Source: Elusimicrobiota bacterium (lineage in GTDB: Bacteria > Elusimicrobiota > Elusimicrobia > UBA1565 > UBA9628). From it: a stretch of DNA of 44,169 nucleotides. This document shows, piece after piece, positions 32,280-42,335 of the stretch. Location of the stretch: positions 1 through 44,169 of the forward strand of contig JACRDT010000038.1 of NCBI GenBank assembly GCA_016212795.1, written 5' to 3'. The number at the start of each line of letters is the position of its first letter. The stretch's first letter is position 1. The notes beneath the pieces were generated by a model, which saw nothing but the letters and a program-made list of their open reading frames with translations, did not search any database and was not told the origin of the DNA. The position numbers and the translations under genes were made by a program.

Positions 32280-33284
32280 ATGGACCTATCCACGACGTAT
32301 CTCGGCCGCCGGCTTCGGACCCCGTTGGTGCCGTCCGCGTCCCCTTTGTCGGAAGGCGTCGACCAGTTGCGCAGGATGGAGGACGCCGGGGCGTCGGCGG
32401 TCGTCCTCCCGTCGATCTACGAGGAGCAGATCGAGGAGCAGGACCGGCGTTTCACCGAGGACCTGGAACGCGGGACGGAGAGCTTCGCCGAGGCGATCAC
32501 CTACGCCCCGAGGCTGGCGGACATCCCGCTCGGCCCCGAGGCGTATCTCGACCATGTCCGAAGAGCCAAGGAGGCGCTGGGGATCCCGGTCTTCGCCAGC
32601 ATCAACGGCTCCACGCCGGGCGGCTGGACCTCCTACGCGGCCAAGATCGAGCAGGCCGGCGCGGACGGCATCGAGCTCAACATGTACGACATCCCGACCG
32701 ACCCCCGCCGGTCGGGCGCGCAGGTCGAGGCGCGCTACCTGCAGACGGTGCGTTCGGTCCGCTCGGCCGTCAAGATCCCGCTGGCCGTGAAGCTGAGCCC
32801 CTTCTTCTCCAGCCTGGCCGGATTCGCGATCGAACTGGTCGAGGCGGGGGTCGACGGCCTGGTGCTGTTCAACCGGTTCTTCCAGCCTGACATCGACATC
32901 GAGGATCTCAAGGTCGAGCCGTCCATGAGCCTGAGCACCTCGGAGTCCCTGCGGCTGCCCCTGCGCTGGATCGCGATCCTGCGCGGCCTGACCAAGGCGT
33001 CGCTGGGCGCCACCGGAGGCATCCATACCGGCGTCGACGCCATCAAGGCGGTCATGGCGGGCGCCGACGCGGCCTTCCTGTGCTCGGTCCTCCTCAAGCA
33101 GGGCGTGCGCAGGATCAAGGAGATCGAGGTCGAGATGGCCCGCTGGATGGAGGACAAGGGCTACGACTGCCTGGCCCGGATGAAGGGGACGCTCAGCCAC
33201 GCCCGCGTCGAGAACCCGTCCGCCTACGAGCGTGCCCTCTACATCGGGGCGCTCACCGCTCGCGCCAAGACCGGCGCGCGGTGA
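32280..33284 (+). CDS. dihydroorotate dehydrogenase-like FMN protein
   Basis: A 334-residue TIM barrel of the DHOD-like family: MDLSTTYLGRRLRTPLVPSA, ASPLSEGVDQLRRMEDAGAS, PVFASINGSTPGGW, GADGIELNMYDIPTD, IPLAVKLSPFFSSL, GVDGLVLFNRF, LGATGGIHTGVDAIKAVMAG, ADAAFLCSVLLKQG. Phosphate-binding glycines lie in the GGIHTG loop. This branch, separate from PyrD, often accompanies pyruvate:ferredoxin oxidoreductase and is probably not a pyrimidine enzyme. A strong ribosome binding site (GAGGAGG) lies before the ATG. Its stop is 24 nt upstream of the inverted-repeat element. Confidence 0.8.
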   Translation: MDLSTTYLGRRLRTPLVPSASPLSEGVDQLRRMEDAGASAVVLPSIYEEQIEEQDRRFTEDLERGTESFAEAITYAPRLADIPLGPEAYLDHVRRAKEALGIPVFASINGSTPGGWTSYAAKIEQAGADGIELNMYDIPTDPRRSGAQVEARYLQTVRSVRSAVKIPLAVKLSPFFSSLAGFAIELVEAGVDGLVLFNRFFQPDIDIEDLKVEPSMSLSTSESLRLPLRWIAILRGLTKASLGATGGIHTGVDAIKAVMAGADAAFLCSVLLKQGVRRIKEIEVEMARWMEDKGYDCLARMKGTLSHARVENPSAYERALYIGALTARAKTGAR

Positions 33285-33308
33285 GGCCGGCGGCGGGAGG
33301 CGGCTGCG

Positions 33309-33645
33309 CTAGTGCTGCGACCGTCACATAACGCCCGCTTGGGCCGGTCGATCTTGAGGCGAGCCGAGGCGCGCGAGGCGAGCACCATGCCGCAAAGGTG
33401 TTACTCCTCGGCGGCATGGTGTGAGCCGAGCGCAACGAAGGCGCAGCCCAAGAGCGACCGGCCGCGCTCTTTAGGAAATCGCTCGGTAGAACCACCGCTT
33501 CCTATTGATAGCGCGGAGGCCCGTCTTCGGCCGGCTGCGTCGTCGCTCCTCGCTCGCATGCCTCGGCATGCTCGGTCGTCGCTTCTCGCATCCGGCTCGA
33601 ATCCGGGCCTCCAAAGAGGGCGTTATGTGACGGTCGCAGCACTAG
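33309..33645. repeat. complete inverted-repeat (cloverleaf-capable) element, copy B
   Basis: A 337-bp element with perfect 28-bp terminal inverted repeats (33309-33336 and 33618-33645), each beginning with CTAG. Inside are two arms. Left arm: ggccggtcg (33342-33350) pairs with cgaccggcc (33455-33463), with apex stem caccatgccgc/gcggcatggtg (33383-33393, 33411-33421). Right arm: ggaggcccg (33515-33523) pairs with cgggcctcc (33604-33612), with apex gcatgc/gcatgc (33556-33571). An AT-richer 40-bp centre (33471-33510) holds a small taggaa/ttccta dyad. The two arms are themselves diverged inverted copies of one module. There is no transposase and no long reading frame of its own. Confidence 0.9.
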
Positions 33646-35697
33646 GTCCAGCGCGATGGCGCGGCCGTTGGCTTCGACGACCCGGCGGAAGAACCCGGTG
33701 AGCCCGGGGTCCTCGGGCGCCTCGCGCAGCCCCGCGTCGAACAGGGGGTCGCGTCCCGTCACGTCGTAGCAGCGCAGGGAGCCGCGGCTGCCGCCGGGGT
33801 AGCAGGCGCGGCGCGCGGTCCGGTAGCGCGGCACGCCGTCGAGCAGGTGGACGAACGGCGTGCCCCGGCCCGAGAGCAGGTCCCGGCCGATCCAGGTGAC
33901 GCGCCCGCCCGCGCCCGCGACCCGGGCGATGGTCGGCGCCACGTCGGCCTGGTGCACCGGGGTCTCGACGACCTCGGGGCGGGGCAGGTCCCGGGTCACG
34001 AGCGCGATGGGGATGCGGTAGCGGAGCTCCTCCAGCTGGACCCTGGTGAGGTCGTGGTGGGGGGGGACCGGCGCGCTGTGGTCCGAGGCCAGCACCACGA
34101 GCGTCCGGCCGGCGAGCGGGCTCTTGAACAAGGCGTCGAAGAAGGCGGCCACGGCCTTGTCCTCGTAGACGAGGCCGGAGAGGTAGCGGCGGTAGTACGC
34201 GTGGCCCTCGGCCTCCCGGGCCAGGTCCTCGGGCACCGGCCCCTCCGCGACCTGGGCATAAGGGTGGTGGGTGGTGATGGTCAGGACGTTGGCGAACACG
34301 GGCTTGCCCCGGCCGGCGAGCTCGCCGACCAGCTTGACGACGTCGAGGAGGAACGGCCGGTCGGCCAGCCCCCACGACCCCAGCCGCTGGGTGACGCCGC
34401 GGCCGCGGAAGTCCTTGCCTTCGAAGAAGAGGGCGGTCCCGTGCCGGCTCTCGAAGGCGCGCTTGCCGTGGTAGGCCGCTTCGTAGGTGTTCATCCACGC
34501 GGTCGTGTAGCCGCTCTCCTGCAGGAGCTGTTGGACGCAGCGGACGCCCGCCGCGGGGTGGGCGATGTAGGTCGCCGGGCCCCCGATGTTGGGAAGCATG
34601 GAGCACAGCGCGCTGAATTGTCCCCGCACGGTCTGGCCGGTCTCGAAGCTCGAGGAGTAGGCCTGCTTGAACTGGATGGCGTGCCGGGCGAGCACCCGGC
34701 GCAGGTTGGGGAAGAGGCGGGGCCCCAAGTCCGGGTGATACAGCTCGTAGGAGCGCACGTTCTCCAGGAAGAGCATGATGACGTGGATGGGCCCCTTCTC
34801 GGGCAGCCCGAGCCTCTCCCGCGCGAGGCGCGTCTCCTCGGGCGTCACCGCCAGGTCTCGGTCGAGCGGCCAGGTCCCCGGCGCGGCCCGGATGGCCCAG
34901 GCGGCGCCGGGCGGGGACCCGTCGGGCCGGGGCGAGGTCTCGGCGAAGCCGTGGTAGGCCCAGAGCACGCGGTTGGGCCACGAGGGGTCGTCTCGGCCGG
35001 GCTCGTCCGGGCGGCCGGGCCCGCGGCCGACGGGGGCGTTGAAGGCCTGGCGCGCCCACGCGGCCAAGATGTTGTCGGAGGGGGCGGCCCCGGCCGCGAG
35101 GCCTTCGGCCGGCCGGGACGCGCGGTCGGCGAGCCAGCAGGCCGCGGCGAGCGCCGCGAACCGGGCCAGGCGTCCCCGATGGACGAGCCACCACGCCGCC
35201 CCGGGCGCCGCGGCGGGCCTTGCGTCGGCGGGGCTTTTCGCGGCGCCGAGCCTGACGGCCGCCAGCGCCAGCGCGGCGCTGGCCGCCACGGGCCAGGAGG
35301 CGGCGAGCTGGGCCGCCGAGCCCAGCGCCGGCAGGGCGTCGGTCCAATGGTGGGCGACGATCCACCAGTCGAGACGGATGCCGAAGAACCGGTGGTGCAG
35401 GACGTCGGCCAGGCAGGCGAGCCACACGACGGACGCCGCCAGCGGCCGCACCGCGCGCTTGGGCGCGTCGAGGAGAGCCCACCCGAGCTGCGCCAGGAGC
35501 GTCGGGACCAGCGCGGCCGCGAAGTCCTGGACCATGCCGCGGGCCATCCCCGCCGCCAGCAGCTCCGGAAGCGGCGTGTTGACGCCGCCGGCGAGCTCCC
35601 ATCGCAGCGCGGCCAGCGCTCCCCAGAGGGCGGCCACGCCCAGCGGCGCGGGCGCGGCCGTCATCGTCGGGCGGGCCGCGTCCTCATGGGCGTTCAC
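33502..35697 (-). CDS. LTA-synthase-like membrane sulfatase/phosphotransferase, C-terminus derived from the repeat element
   Basis: A 731-residue alkaline-phosphatase-superfamily protein. The N-terminal half (about 1-240) has several membrane helices (ALWGALAALRWELAG.., SVVWLACLADVLHH, ASAALALAAVRLG). The catalytic domain follows: VIMLFLENVRSYEL (first metal site), SSFETGQTVRGQFSALCSML (nucleophile region), ANVLTITTHHPYAQ, LVVLASDHSAP (metal-binding Asp-His) and HQADVAPTIARVAG. LtaS-like enzymes transfer phosphoglycerol or phosphoethanolamine to envelope polymers. The last 47 residues, from LVLRPSHN to PPRYQ, are encoded by the inverted-repeat element, which also supplies the stop. GTG 35697 is the longest start; ATG at residue 12 is an alternative. 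Confidence 0.82.
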   Translation of the reverse strand: MNAHEDAARPTMTAAPAPLGVAALWGALAALRWELAGGVNTPLPELLAAGMARGMVQDFAAALVPTLLAQLGWALLDAPKRAVRPLAASVVWLACLADVLHHRFFGIRLDWWIVAHHWTDALPALGSAAQLAASWPVAASAALALAAVRLGAAKSPADARPAAAPGAAWWLVHRGRLARFAALAAACWLADRASRPAEGLAAGAAPSDNILAAWARQAFNAPVGRGPGRPDEPGRDDPSWPNRVLWAYHGFAETSPRPDGSPPGAAWAIRAAPGTWPLDRDLAVTPEETRLARERLGLPEKGPIHVIMLFLENVRSYELYHPDLGPRLFPNLRRVLARHAIQFKQAYSSSFETGQTVRGQFSALCSMLPNIGGPATYIAHPAAGVRCVQQLLQESGYTTAWMNTYEAAYHGKRAFESRHGTALFFEGKDFRGRGVTQRLGSWGLADRPFLLDVVKLVGELAGRGKPVFANVLTITTHHPYAQVAEGPVPEDLAREAEGHAYYRRYLSGLVYEDKAVAAFFDALFKSPLAGRTLVVLASDHSAPVPPHHDLTRVQLEELRYRIPIALVTRDLPRPEVVETPVHQADVAPTIARVAGAGGRVTWIGRDLLSGRGTPFVHLLDGVPRYRTARRACYPGGSRGSLRCYDVTGRDPLFDAGLREAPEDPGLTGFFRRVVEANGRAIALDLVLRPSHNALFGGPDSSRMREATTEHAEACERGATTQPAEDGPPRYQ

Positions 35698-35769
35698 GGT
35701 GGTCGGACCATTGTATCATACGAGGCCGCGGCCCCCGGGCCCGGAGGACGGACCGGGCCGCGCTCATGG

Positions 35770-35775
35770 TATAAT
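35770..35775 (+). promoter_or_regulatory. TATAAT box of the 35784 gene
   Basis: Exact TATAAT, 8 nt upstream of the ATG; no ribosome binding site and no good -35. On the opposite strand, TACAAT lies 12 nt before the GTG of the sulfatase-like gene, so the 86-bp spacer holds divergent promoters. Confidence 0.45.
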
Positions 35776-35783
35776 GGCCACGG

Positions 35784-36101
35784 ATGGACTCCGAGGATTC
35801 GACGACGGCGCCGGCGGAGGCGCGCCGGACCGCCTGGACCTGGGTGGCGTTCGCCCTGTATCTGCCGGTGGCCGGCGCCCTGGGCGCCCTGGTCCTGTTC
35901 TGCTTCTTCCTGCTGGTCAAAGGCCAGCGGGCCGGGCTCTACGGCCTCCTCTACGCCGGCATCCTCTACGCGCTCGGACGCCGGATGGCCGCCATCTTCT
36001 ACGGCCGCGTGGAGGGCTCTCTCTGGAAGGACATCGTCCTGATGTCCGTGGCGGACCTGCTGCTGGCGGTCCTGGCGCTCTCTCAACTGCCGGACTTGTG
36101 A
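35784..36101 (+). CDS. small membrane protein, unknown function
   Basis: A 105-residue protein with three predicted helices: WVAFALYLPVAGALGALVLF, AGLYGLLYAGILYALG and IVLMSVADLLLAVLALS. It has an acidic N-terminus and no recognised motif. It converges on the 36112 gene with 10 nt between the stops. Confidence 0.6.
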   Translation: MDSEDSTTAPAEARRTAWTWVAFALYLPVAGALGALVLFCFFLLVKGQRAGLYGLLYAGILYALGRRMAAIFYGRVEGSLWKDIVLMSVADLLLAVLALSQLPDL

Positions 36102-36111
36102 CGGCGGGGCG

Positions 36112-38220
36112 TCACAGGCCCCTGTCGTCGCCGAGCTCCGCGATGAAGGCGTTGACCACGTCGCGCATGCCGGCGTTCGGCTTGAACTTCGAGCCCGGCG
36201 GGAAGGTGACCCCGTAGGCCGAGAGGGGGGTGTTCGAGGCGTAGAGCGTGCCGAAGAGCATGGCCGGGAACCGGATGACCAGCTCCTTGGCCGACTTGCC
36301 CACCACGATGGGGGCCTTGGAGATGAACAGGGCGTAGACCTGCTCGTAGGCCATGCCGTTGGGGAACACGACCTTGCCGGCCTTGAGCCCCTTGAGCGTG
36401 AAGTCCATGAGGGACTTCACCCTCTCGAGATACAGCCCCACGTCCGAAGCCCGGCTGCTGAGGCCGTGCACGGGCGACGAGATGGACGTGACGGCCTTCT
36501 CGAACTGCAGGTAGTTCTTGCCTCCCTCGATCGTCTGCAGGAAGGTCTCGGCGTCCTTGAGGGCCTGCGCCTCGATGCGGCCGCCTTGCCCGAGGCTCTT
36601 GATGATGGTCACCCGCGTCTGGATGACGTGGAACAGGTGGGCCAGCTCGTGGCGGGCGCCGAACCCGGCCTTGACGGCGTCGTCGCCCAACGCCCCGAAG
36701 CCCGACACGCCGATCTCCTTGAGGCCCTTGGGGAAGACGCCCAGGGTCTCCCTCATCTGGGTCAGTTCGATGCCGTGCTGCCCCGCGTAGGCCTTCAGCT
36801 CGGCGAAGACCTGGTTGAACTGCTTGGCCGTCATGGCCCCGGATTCCCCGGCCGGGAAGGCCTTCTCGAGGATGGCGACCAGCTCCCCTTTGACCTGGTT
36901 GGCGGCCGCGATGTCGAGCTTGGCCGCGACCCGCGCGGTCAGGCCGGCGCTCTGCTCCAGGCCTTGCAGGGCCGCCTGCCCCTCCCTGGCCGCATCGTCC
37001 CCGCTGCCCAACAGCATCTTGAAGAAGCGGGACACCTTCGAGGTGGCAGGCGCGGCCTCCGTCGCCGCCACGGTCGCGGTCGGGACCGCCTTGGCGCCGG
37101 CGCCGACCTTGCTCACGAGGCCGGCCACGGGCACGAAATTCAAGGCGGCCAGCGCGGTGTTGGCCGCGAGCTTCGTCGAATCCCAGGCGATGGTCCCCAC
37201 GTTGGCGCCCCGGTTGACGTCCCATCGAACCTGGTCGGCGCTCTGCTCGACCGCGCCCAGGCCGCCGAGGTGATAGAAGAACTTCATGATCTGGGCCCCG
37301 GTCGCGACCGTCCCCGCCCAGACCCAGTGCCGCTTGCCGTCGGATACCAGGTCGCCCTGCCGCTTCTCCAGGTCGTCCCAGTATTTCCAAGCGCCCGTGA
37401 AGAACCCGTATTGGTAGCCAGGGTCGCCGGGCTTGGGCGCGTGCTTGGGGATCGGGATGACGGGGACGGGCGGATCCTGGCCGAAATTGGAGAAGCTCCT
37501 GGGCATCTGGATGCGCGGCAGCCGAGCCAGCCTGGCCAGCTCATCCTGGGTCAGGGCCCCGGTGCCGGAGCGCCCCACGATCGACGACTCCCCGGTCAGG
37601 GGGTCGATGAAGATGAGGCCACCCAGGGCCTTGGCGTAGTCGCCGGCCCGCAAGGCCAGTCTCTTGGCCTCGGCGGGGTTCAAGCGGCTGTCGGCCATGA
37701 GCCGCTGGGCCGCCTCGGCGTAGAGGGCGAGCTCCGCCTGGGTCTTGAGCGTGCCGCCTTCCACCTGCTGGCCCGGCATCCTCTTGCGGTTCGCGTAGAG
37801 GGACCGGGCCTTCTGCTTGCCCGAGTCGCTGAGCTGGAACTTCTCGGAGATGATGTCGATGGCGGCGAGATGGATCTCGATGGGGTCGGCGGCGTCCTGC
37901 CCCAACTGGACCGCGAAGCCCTGCTCCCGCTGCTTCTTGAGGTCGTCCACGAGGAGCCGCATCGAGAGGACGGCCGCGGCGAGCCCCTGGTCCTGCGGCC
38001 GGTCCACATTGGGCACCTTGAGCTCCAGGTCTTTGATGCTCGAGTCCGGGAGCGCTTCTCTCAACGATCTGTTGTTGAGGTAGGCGTCGACACCCTTGTC
38101 GAAAAGGACCTTGTAGCCGTCCCTGAAGGCGGCCGCGGCCGCGTAGGGATTCTGGTTCGGAGCGGCCTGGACCCCGGGAGCCAGGACCGACAGCGCCGCC
38201 GCAGCCAGGAGATTGAACAT
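36112..38220 (-). CDS. large secreted protein with an HExxH zinc-protease-like motif
   Basis: A 702-residue protein of a family I do not recognise. It has a signal peptide (MFNLLAAAALSVLAPGVQAA). An N-terminal helical region (about 20-230) includes EAKRLALRAGDYAKALGG and an FIDPLTGESSIVGRSG stretch. A Pro-rich link is followed by a hydrophobic segment, TALAALNFVPVAGLVSKVGA. GARHELAHLFHVIQ contains HELAH (about 524-528), fitting the HExxH zinc-ligand motif, but no certain third ligand is seen. The arrangement recalls polymorphic-toxin or secreted peptidase proteins. ATG 38220 is chosen for the signal peptide and the preceding GCGAGGAA; the frame is open further up to 38265. Confidence 0.6.
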   Translation of the reverse strand: MFNLLAAAALSVLAPGVQAAPNQNPYAAAAAFRDGYKVLFDKGVDAYLNNRSLREALPDSSIKDLELKVPNVDRPQDQGLAAAVLSMRLLVDDLKKQREQGFAVQLGQDAADPIEIHLAAIDIISEKFQLSDSGKQKARSLYANRKRMPGQQVEGGTLKTQAELALYAEAAQRLMADSRLNPAEAKRLALRAGDYAKALGGLIFIDPLTGESSIVGRSGTGALTQDELARLARLPRIQMPRSFSNFGQDPPVPVIPIPKHAPKPGDPGYQYGFFTGAWKYWDDLEKRQGDLVSDGKRHWVWAGTVATGAQIMKFFYHLGGLGAVEQSADQVRWDVNRGANVGTIAWDSTKLAANTALAALNFVPVAGLVSKVGAGAKAVPTATVAATEAAPATSKVSRFFKMLLGSGDDAAREGQAALQGLEQSAGLTARVAAKLDIAAANQVKGELVAILEKAFPAGESGAMTAKQFNQVFAELKAYAGQHGIELTQMRETLGVFPKGLKEIGVSGFGALGDDAVKAGFGARHELAHLFHVIQTRVTIIKSLGQGGRIEAQALKDAETFLQTIEGGKNYLQFEKAVTSISSPVHGLSSRASDVGLYLERVKSLMDFTLKGLKAGKVVFPNGMAYEQVYALFISKAPIVVGKSAKELVIRFPAMLFGTLYASNTPLSAYGVTFPPGSKFKPNAGMRDVVNAFIAELGDDRGL

Positions 38221-38236
38221 ATCGTTCCTCGCTATT

Positions 38237-38265
38237 AGTATGTCCCCCCGACCGGCGATTGTCAA
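38237..38265 (-). promoter_or_regulatory. promoter of the HELAH-motif protein gene
   Basis: On the minus strand: consensus TTGACA (38265-38260), 17-nt spacer, CATACT (38242-38237), followed 16 nt later by the ATG with GAGGAA in between. This gene therefore has an ordinary leader. Confidence 0.6.
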
Positions 38266-38348
38266 GACGGGGAAACGGGGTTTTCCGGGTTTTAATCAAA
38301 CGTTAATAATCGACTCTGTAGGGGGTCCGCGGCGGGGGGGCGTCGGGG

Positions 38349-40058
38349 TCAGCGGGGCGCGGCCGCCGGGGGCATGAGGATGCGGTGCTGGCGGAGGCGC
38401 TCGGCGTCCGTGCGCGCGACGACGATGGGGCGGCCTTCGGGGTCGATGCCGGCGTGGTACATGGCCGTGGCGACCGTGCCGGGCGTCGGGACGAAGCACT
38501 GCACCTGCCGGGGCTTCCAGCCCCTGGCCTTGAGCCAGCACGCGAGGGCGCGCATGTCGGCGTCGGTGCAGCCAGGGAAGGCGCTCATCAGGTACGGCAC
38601 GACGAACTGCTGCTTGCCCGCGGAGCGGGACTCGGCCTCGAACACGGTCAGGAAGCGCTCGAAGGCGGCGAACCCCGGCTTGCGCATGAGGCCGAGCACC
38701 CGGTCGCGGGAATGCTCCGGCGCGAGCTTGAGCTGTCCCCCGGTGAACTCCCGGACTAGGGCGGCCAGGTAGCCCGGGGAGCGCAGCGCCAGGTCGTGGC
38801 GGACCCCGCTGGCGACCCGGACGTGCCTCACCCCCGGCACGGACTTCAGCGCGGCCAGGAGCCCCGCCAGGGCCTGCTGGCCGTCCTGGAAATCGGGGCA
38901 GGCGGACGGGGTCAGGCAGCTGCCCCTGCGGCACCGGGCCGGGTCCGCGGCGCAGCGCGCCCCCCACATGTTGGCGCTGGGCCCGCCCACGTCCGTGATG
39001 GCCCCGTCCCAGTCCCGCCGGCGGGCGAGGAGCCGGGCCTCCTCGAGGAGCGAGGAGCGGCTGCGCGACGATATCCGCCGCCCCTGGTGCAGGGCGAGGC
39101 TGCAGAACGAGCACCCGCCGGCGCACCCGCGGTGCGAGGTGAGGCTGAAGCGGATCATCTCGACGGCGGGGATGGGCCGGGCGTAGCCGGGGTGCGGCGC
39201 CCTCGCGAACGGCAGGCCGTAGAGACGGTCCATCTCGCCGGTCGAGAGGGGCTCGGCCGGCGGCGCGAGGACGACCCGGCGGCCGCCGTGCTCCTGCCAG
39301 GCCCAGGCCCCCGAGCGCATCTGGGCCTCCAGGGCGAGCGTCGCGGCCATGAGCTTCCTCGGGTCCGCCTGGATCTCCTCGAAGGAGGGCAGGCGGACGG
39401 CCGGGGCGCCGGCGGGGACGTCGGCCGCCTCGCCCATGAAGGCCGTCCCCGGGATGCCGCGCAGGACGCCCTTGTCCCGGGCCGGCGCCTGCCGGAGCCG
39501 CCCGCAGGCCTCCAGCGCCGCGCGCTCGCCCATGCCGTAGACGACGAGGTCGGCCTTGGAATCCAGGAGGATGGAGCGCCGCAGGGAGTCGTTCCAGAAG
39601 TCGTAGTGGGCCGCGCGGCGCAAAGACGCCTCGACGCCGCCGAGCACGACGGGCAGGCCGGGGAAGGCGGCCTTGACGAGGCCGGCGTAGACGATGGCGG
39701 CGCGGTTGGGCCTCGCCCCGGCCAGGCCGCCGGGGGTGTAGGCGTCGTCCGAGCGCTTCTTGCGCAAGGCCGTGTAGTGCGCGAGCATGGAGTCGAGCGC
39801 CCCGGCGCTGACGCCGGCGAGGAGCCTGGGACGGCCGAGGCGGGCCACGTCGCCGGGCTCGTCCCAGCGGGGCTGAGCGACGATGCCCACGGCCAGCCCA
39901 TGGGCCGCGAGCCACCGGCCCAGCAGGGCGGCGCCGAAGGCCGGGTGGTCCACGTAGGCGTCGCCGGTCACGAGGAGCACGTCGAGTTCCCTCCAGCCCA
40001 GCCGCTCCATCTCGGAGCGGGTCGTCGGGAGGAAGGGCGGCTGGGAGGCGCGGCTCAT
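38349..40058 (-). CDS. YgiQ-family radical SAM protein
   Basis: A 569-residue protein of the YgiQ (UPF0313) radical SAM family. The N-terminal B12-binding-like part shows WRELDVLLVTGDAYVDHPAF, GALLGRWLAAHGLAVGIVAQ, KRSDDAYTPGG and VVLGGVEASLRRAAHYDFW. The SAM cluster motif is CAGGCSFCSL (C-x3-C-x2-C), and TDVGGPSANMWG, LKLAPEHSRDRVL and CFVPTPGTVATAMYHAGIDP are characteristic. Function in the cell is not established. ATG 40058 lies 5 nt after the metallophosphoesterase stop, so the two genes form an operon. Confidence 0.9.
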   Translation of the reverse strand: MSRASQPPFLPTTRSEMERLGWRELDVLLVTGDAYVDHPAFGAALLGRWLAAHGLAVGIVAQPRWDEPGDVARLGRPRLLAGVSAGALDSMLAHYTALRKKRSDDAYTPGGLAGARPNRAAIVYAGLVKAAFPGLPVVLGGVEASLRRAAHYDFWNDSLRRSILLDSKADLVVYGMGERAALEACGRLRQAPARDKGVLRGIPGTAFMGEAADVPAGAPAVRLPSFEEIQADPRKLMAATLALEAQMRSGAWAWQEHGGRRVVLAPPAEPLSTGEMDRLYGLPFARAPHPGYARPIPAVEMIRFSLTSHRGCAGGCSFCSLALHQGRRISSRSRSSLLEEARLLARRRDWDGAITDVGGPSANMWGARCAADPARCRRGSCLTPSACPDFQDGQQALAGLLAALKSVPGVRHVRVASGVRHDLALRSPGYLAALVREFTGGQLKLAPEHSRDRVLGLMRKPGFAAFERFLTVFEAESRSAGKQQFVVPYLMSAFPGCTDADMRALACWLKARGWKPRQVQCFVPTPGTVATAMYHAGIDPEGRPIVVARTDAERLRQHRILMPPAAAPR

Positions 40059-40063
40059 CGTAT

Positions 40064-41179
40064 TCAGTCGGGAGAGCGCAGGACGATGCGGACGATCTCC
40101 GTCCGGGTCAGGAACCGCATGGGAGGCCCCCATTGACCCGCCCCGGACGTCACGTACAGGGCCGAGCCGCCCAGGCGGTAGAGGCCGTAGACGTAGCGGT
40201 AGGACAGCCGCACGACCAGCCCGAAGGGGAAGATCTGGCCGCTGTGCGTGTGCCCCGAGAGCATGAGCCCAACGCCGCGCTCGGAGGCGAGGTCGAACAT
40301 CCTGGGCTGGTGGGACAGGAAGAGCGAGGGGCTCTTCGGGTCGAGCCGGGACAGCACGGCGTCAACCTCTTCGCGGCTCACGCGGCCGGCCATGAGGTCG
40401 TCCACCCCGGCGACCTGCAGGCCGCCCGGCAGGACGGCGACCTCGCTCCTCAGGAGGCGGGCGCCGCAGCGCTGGTGGAACTCGAGCGCCTTGCCGAGGC
40501 CGTGGTAGAACTCGTGGTTGCCGAGGACCGCGAGCGTGCCGTGGCGCGCCTTGAGCCCGGCGCACGCGGCCGCGACCCTCTCCTCGGGGATGGGGCCGGG
40601 GTCCATCAGGTCGCCGGTGAGGACCACGAGGTCCGGGCTCAGGGCGTTGACCTGCCCGACGATGGCCTCGAAGCGCTCCACCGGGACCGTGAGGCCGATG
40701 TGCAGGTCGGAGAGCTGGACGACGGTGAAGCCGTCGAGGCCCTTGGGGAGGCGCGGCAGGGCGACCTCGACCGCGGTGACCGCGGGCGGGCGTCGCGCGG
40801 ACCAATAGGCGTGGACGGCCGAGAGGACCGTGGCCGTGACCACGGCCCAAGCGATGGCGCCCTGCAGGGGGGCTCCCGCCCCGAGGCGCCGCGCGATCAA
40901 CGCCAGGAGGTCGCCGCAGGCCGCCCAGAAGAGCCAGATGAGCAGGACGCCGGTCCAGACGTACATGGCGGAAGCGAGCCACTGGGCGGGAGCGCCCCCG
41001 TGCCTGAGCCAGTAGATCGAGAGCGGGAAGAGGAAGGCCAGGAGGAGGATGGCGCACCGGACCGAGGCCGGCGGCAGGGGCAGCCCCGGGAAGCTGCGGA
41101 TGAGCCAGAAGGCGACGTAGTACTGCATCCCGAGGTAGACGAGGACGACGAGGACGAGGAACGCCAGGATGTGGAGCAT
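40064..41179 (-). CDS. membrane-associated metallophosphoesterase (YkuE/YaeI-like)
   Basis: A 371-residue protein with four N-terminal membrane helices (about 3-125: [63 protein letters not shown]). The calcineurin-like phosphoesterase domain follows with all metal motifs: [10 protein letters not shown] (D-x-H), [10 protein letters not shown] (G-D), [11 protein letters not shown] (G-N-H-E), FLSHQPRMF and [10 protein letters not shown] (G-H-x-H). Relatives cleave UDP-diacylglucosamine or other phospholipid headgroups, but substrate is not deducible. A TATCAT box lies 12 nt before ATG 41179. Confidence 0.88.
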   Translation of the reverse strand: MLHILAFLVLVVLVYLGMQYYVAFWLIRSFPGLPLPPASVRCAILLLAFLFPLSIYWLRHGGAPAQWLASAMYVWTGVLLIWLFWAACGDLLALIARRLGAGAPLQGAIAWAVVTATVLSAVHAYWSARRPPAVTAVEVALPRLPKGLDGFTVVQLSDLHIGLTVPVERFEAIVGQVNALSPDLVVLTGDLMDPGPIPEERVAAACAGLKARHGTLAVLGNHEFYHGLGKALEFHQRCGARLLRSEVAVLPGGLQVAGVDDLMAGRVSREEVDAVLSRLDPKSPSLFLSHQPRMFDLASERGVGLMLSGHTHSGQIFPFGLVVRLSYRYVYGLYRLGGSALYVTSGAGQWGPPMRFLTRTEIVRIVLRSPD

Positions 41180-41295
41180 CGGGGTCAGGCTATGATATCA
41201 AGATTGGAGCCGCCCTTCCGTGCGGCCCCGGTGCGGCCCCGGCGTTCACAAGCCGTCGGCACATGATGTATCATCGGGACACCGGAGGGGAGACC

Positions 41296-42318
<1,023 letters not shown>

Positions 42319-42335
42319 CCCCGGCGCCGCGGCCG

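Noticed and set aside
33590..33612. A tRNA T-arm-like stretch (ccgg-ctcgaat-ccgg) in the repeat element
   Set aside because: The flanking acceptor and anticodon arms of a tRNA are absent and the stretch is explained by the pairing of the element's right arm; the other copy has ggctcaaatcc.
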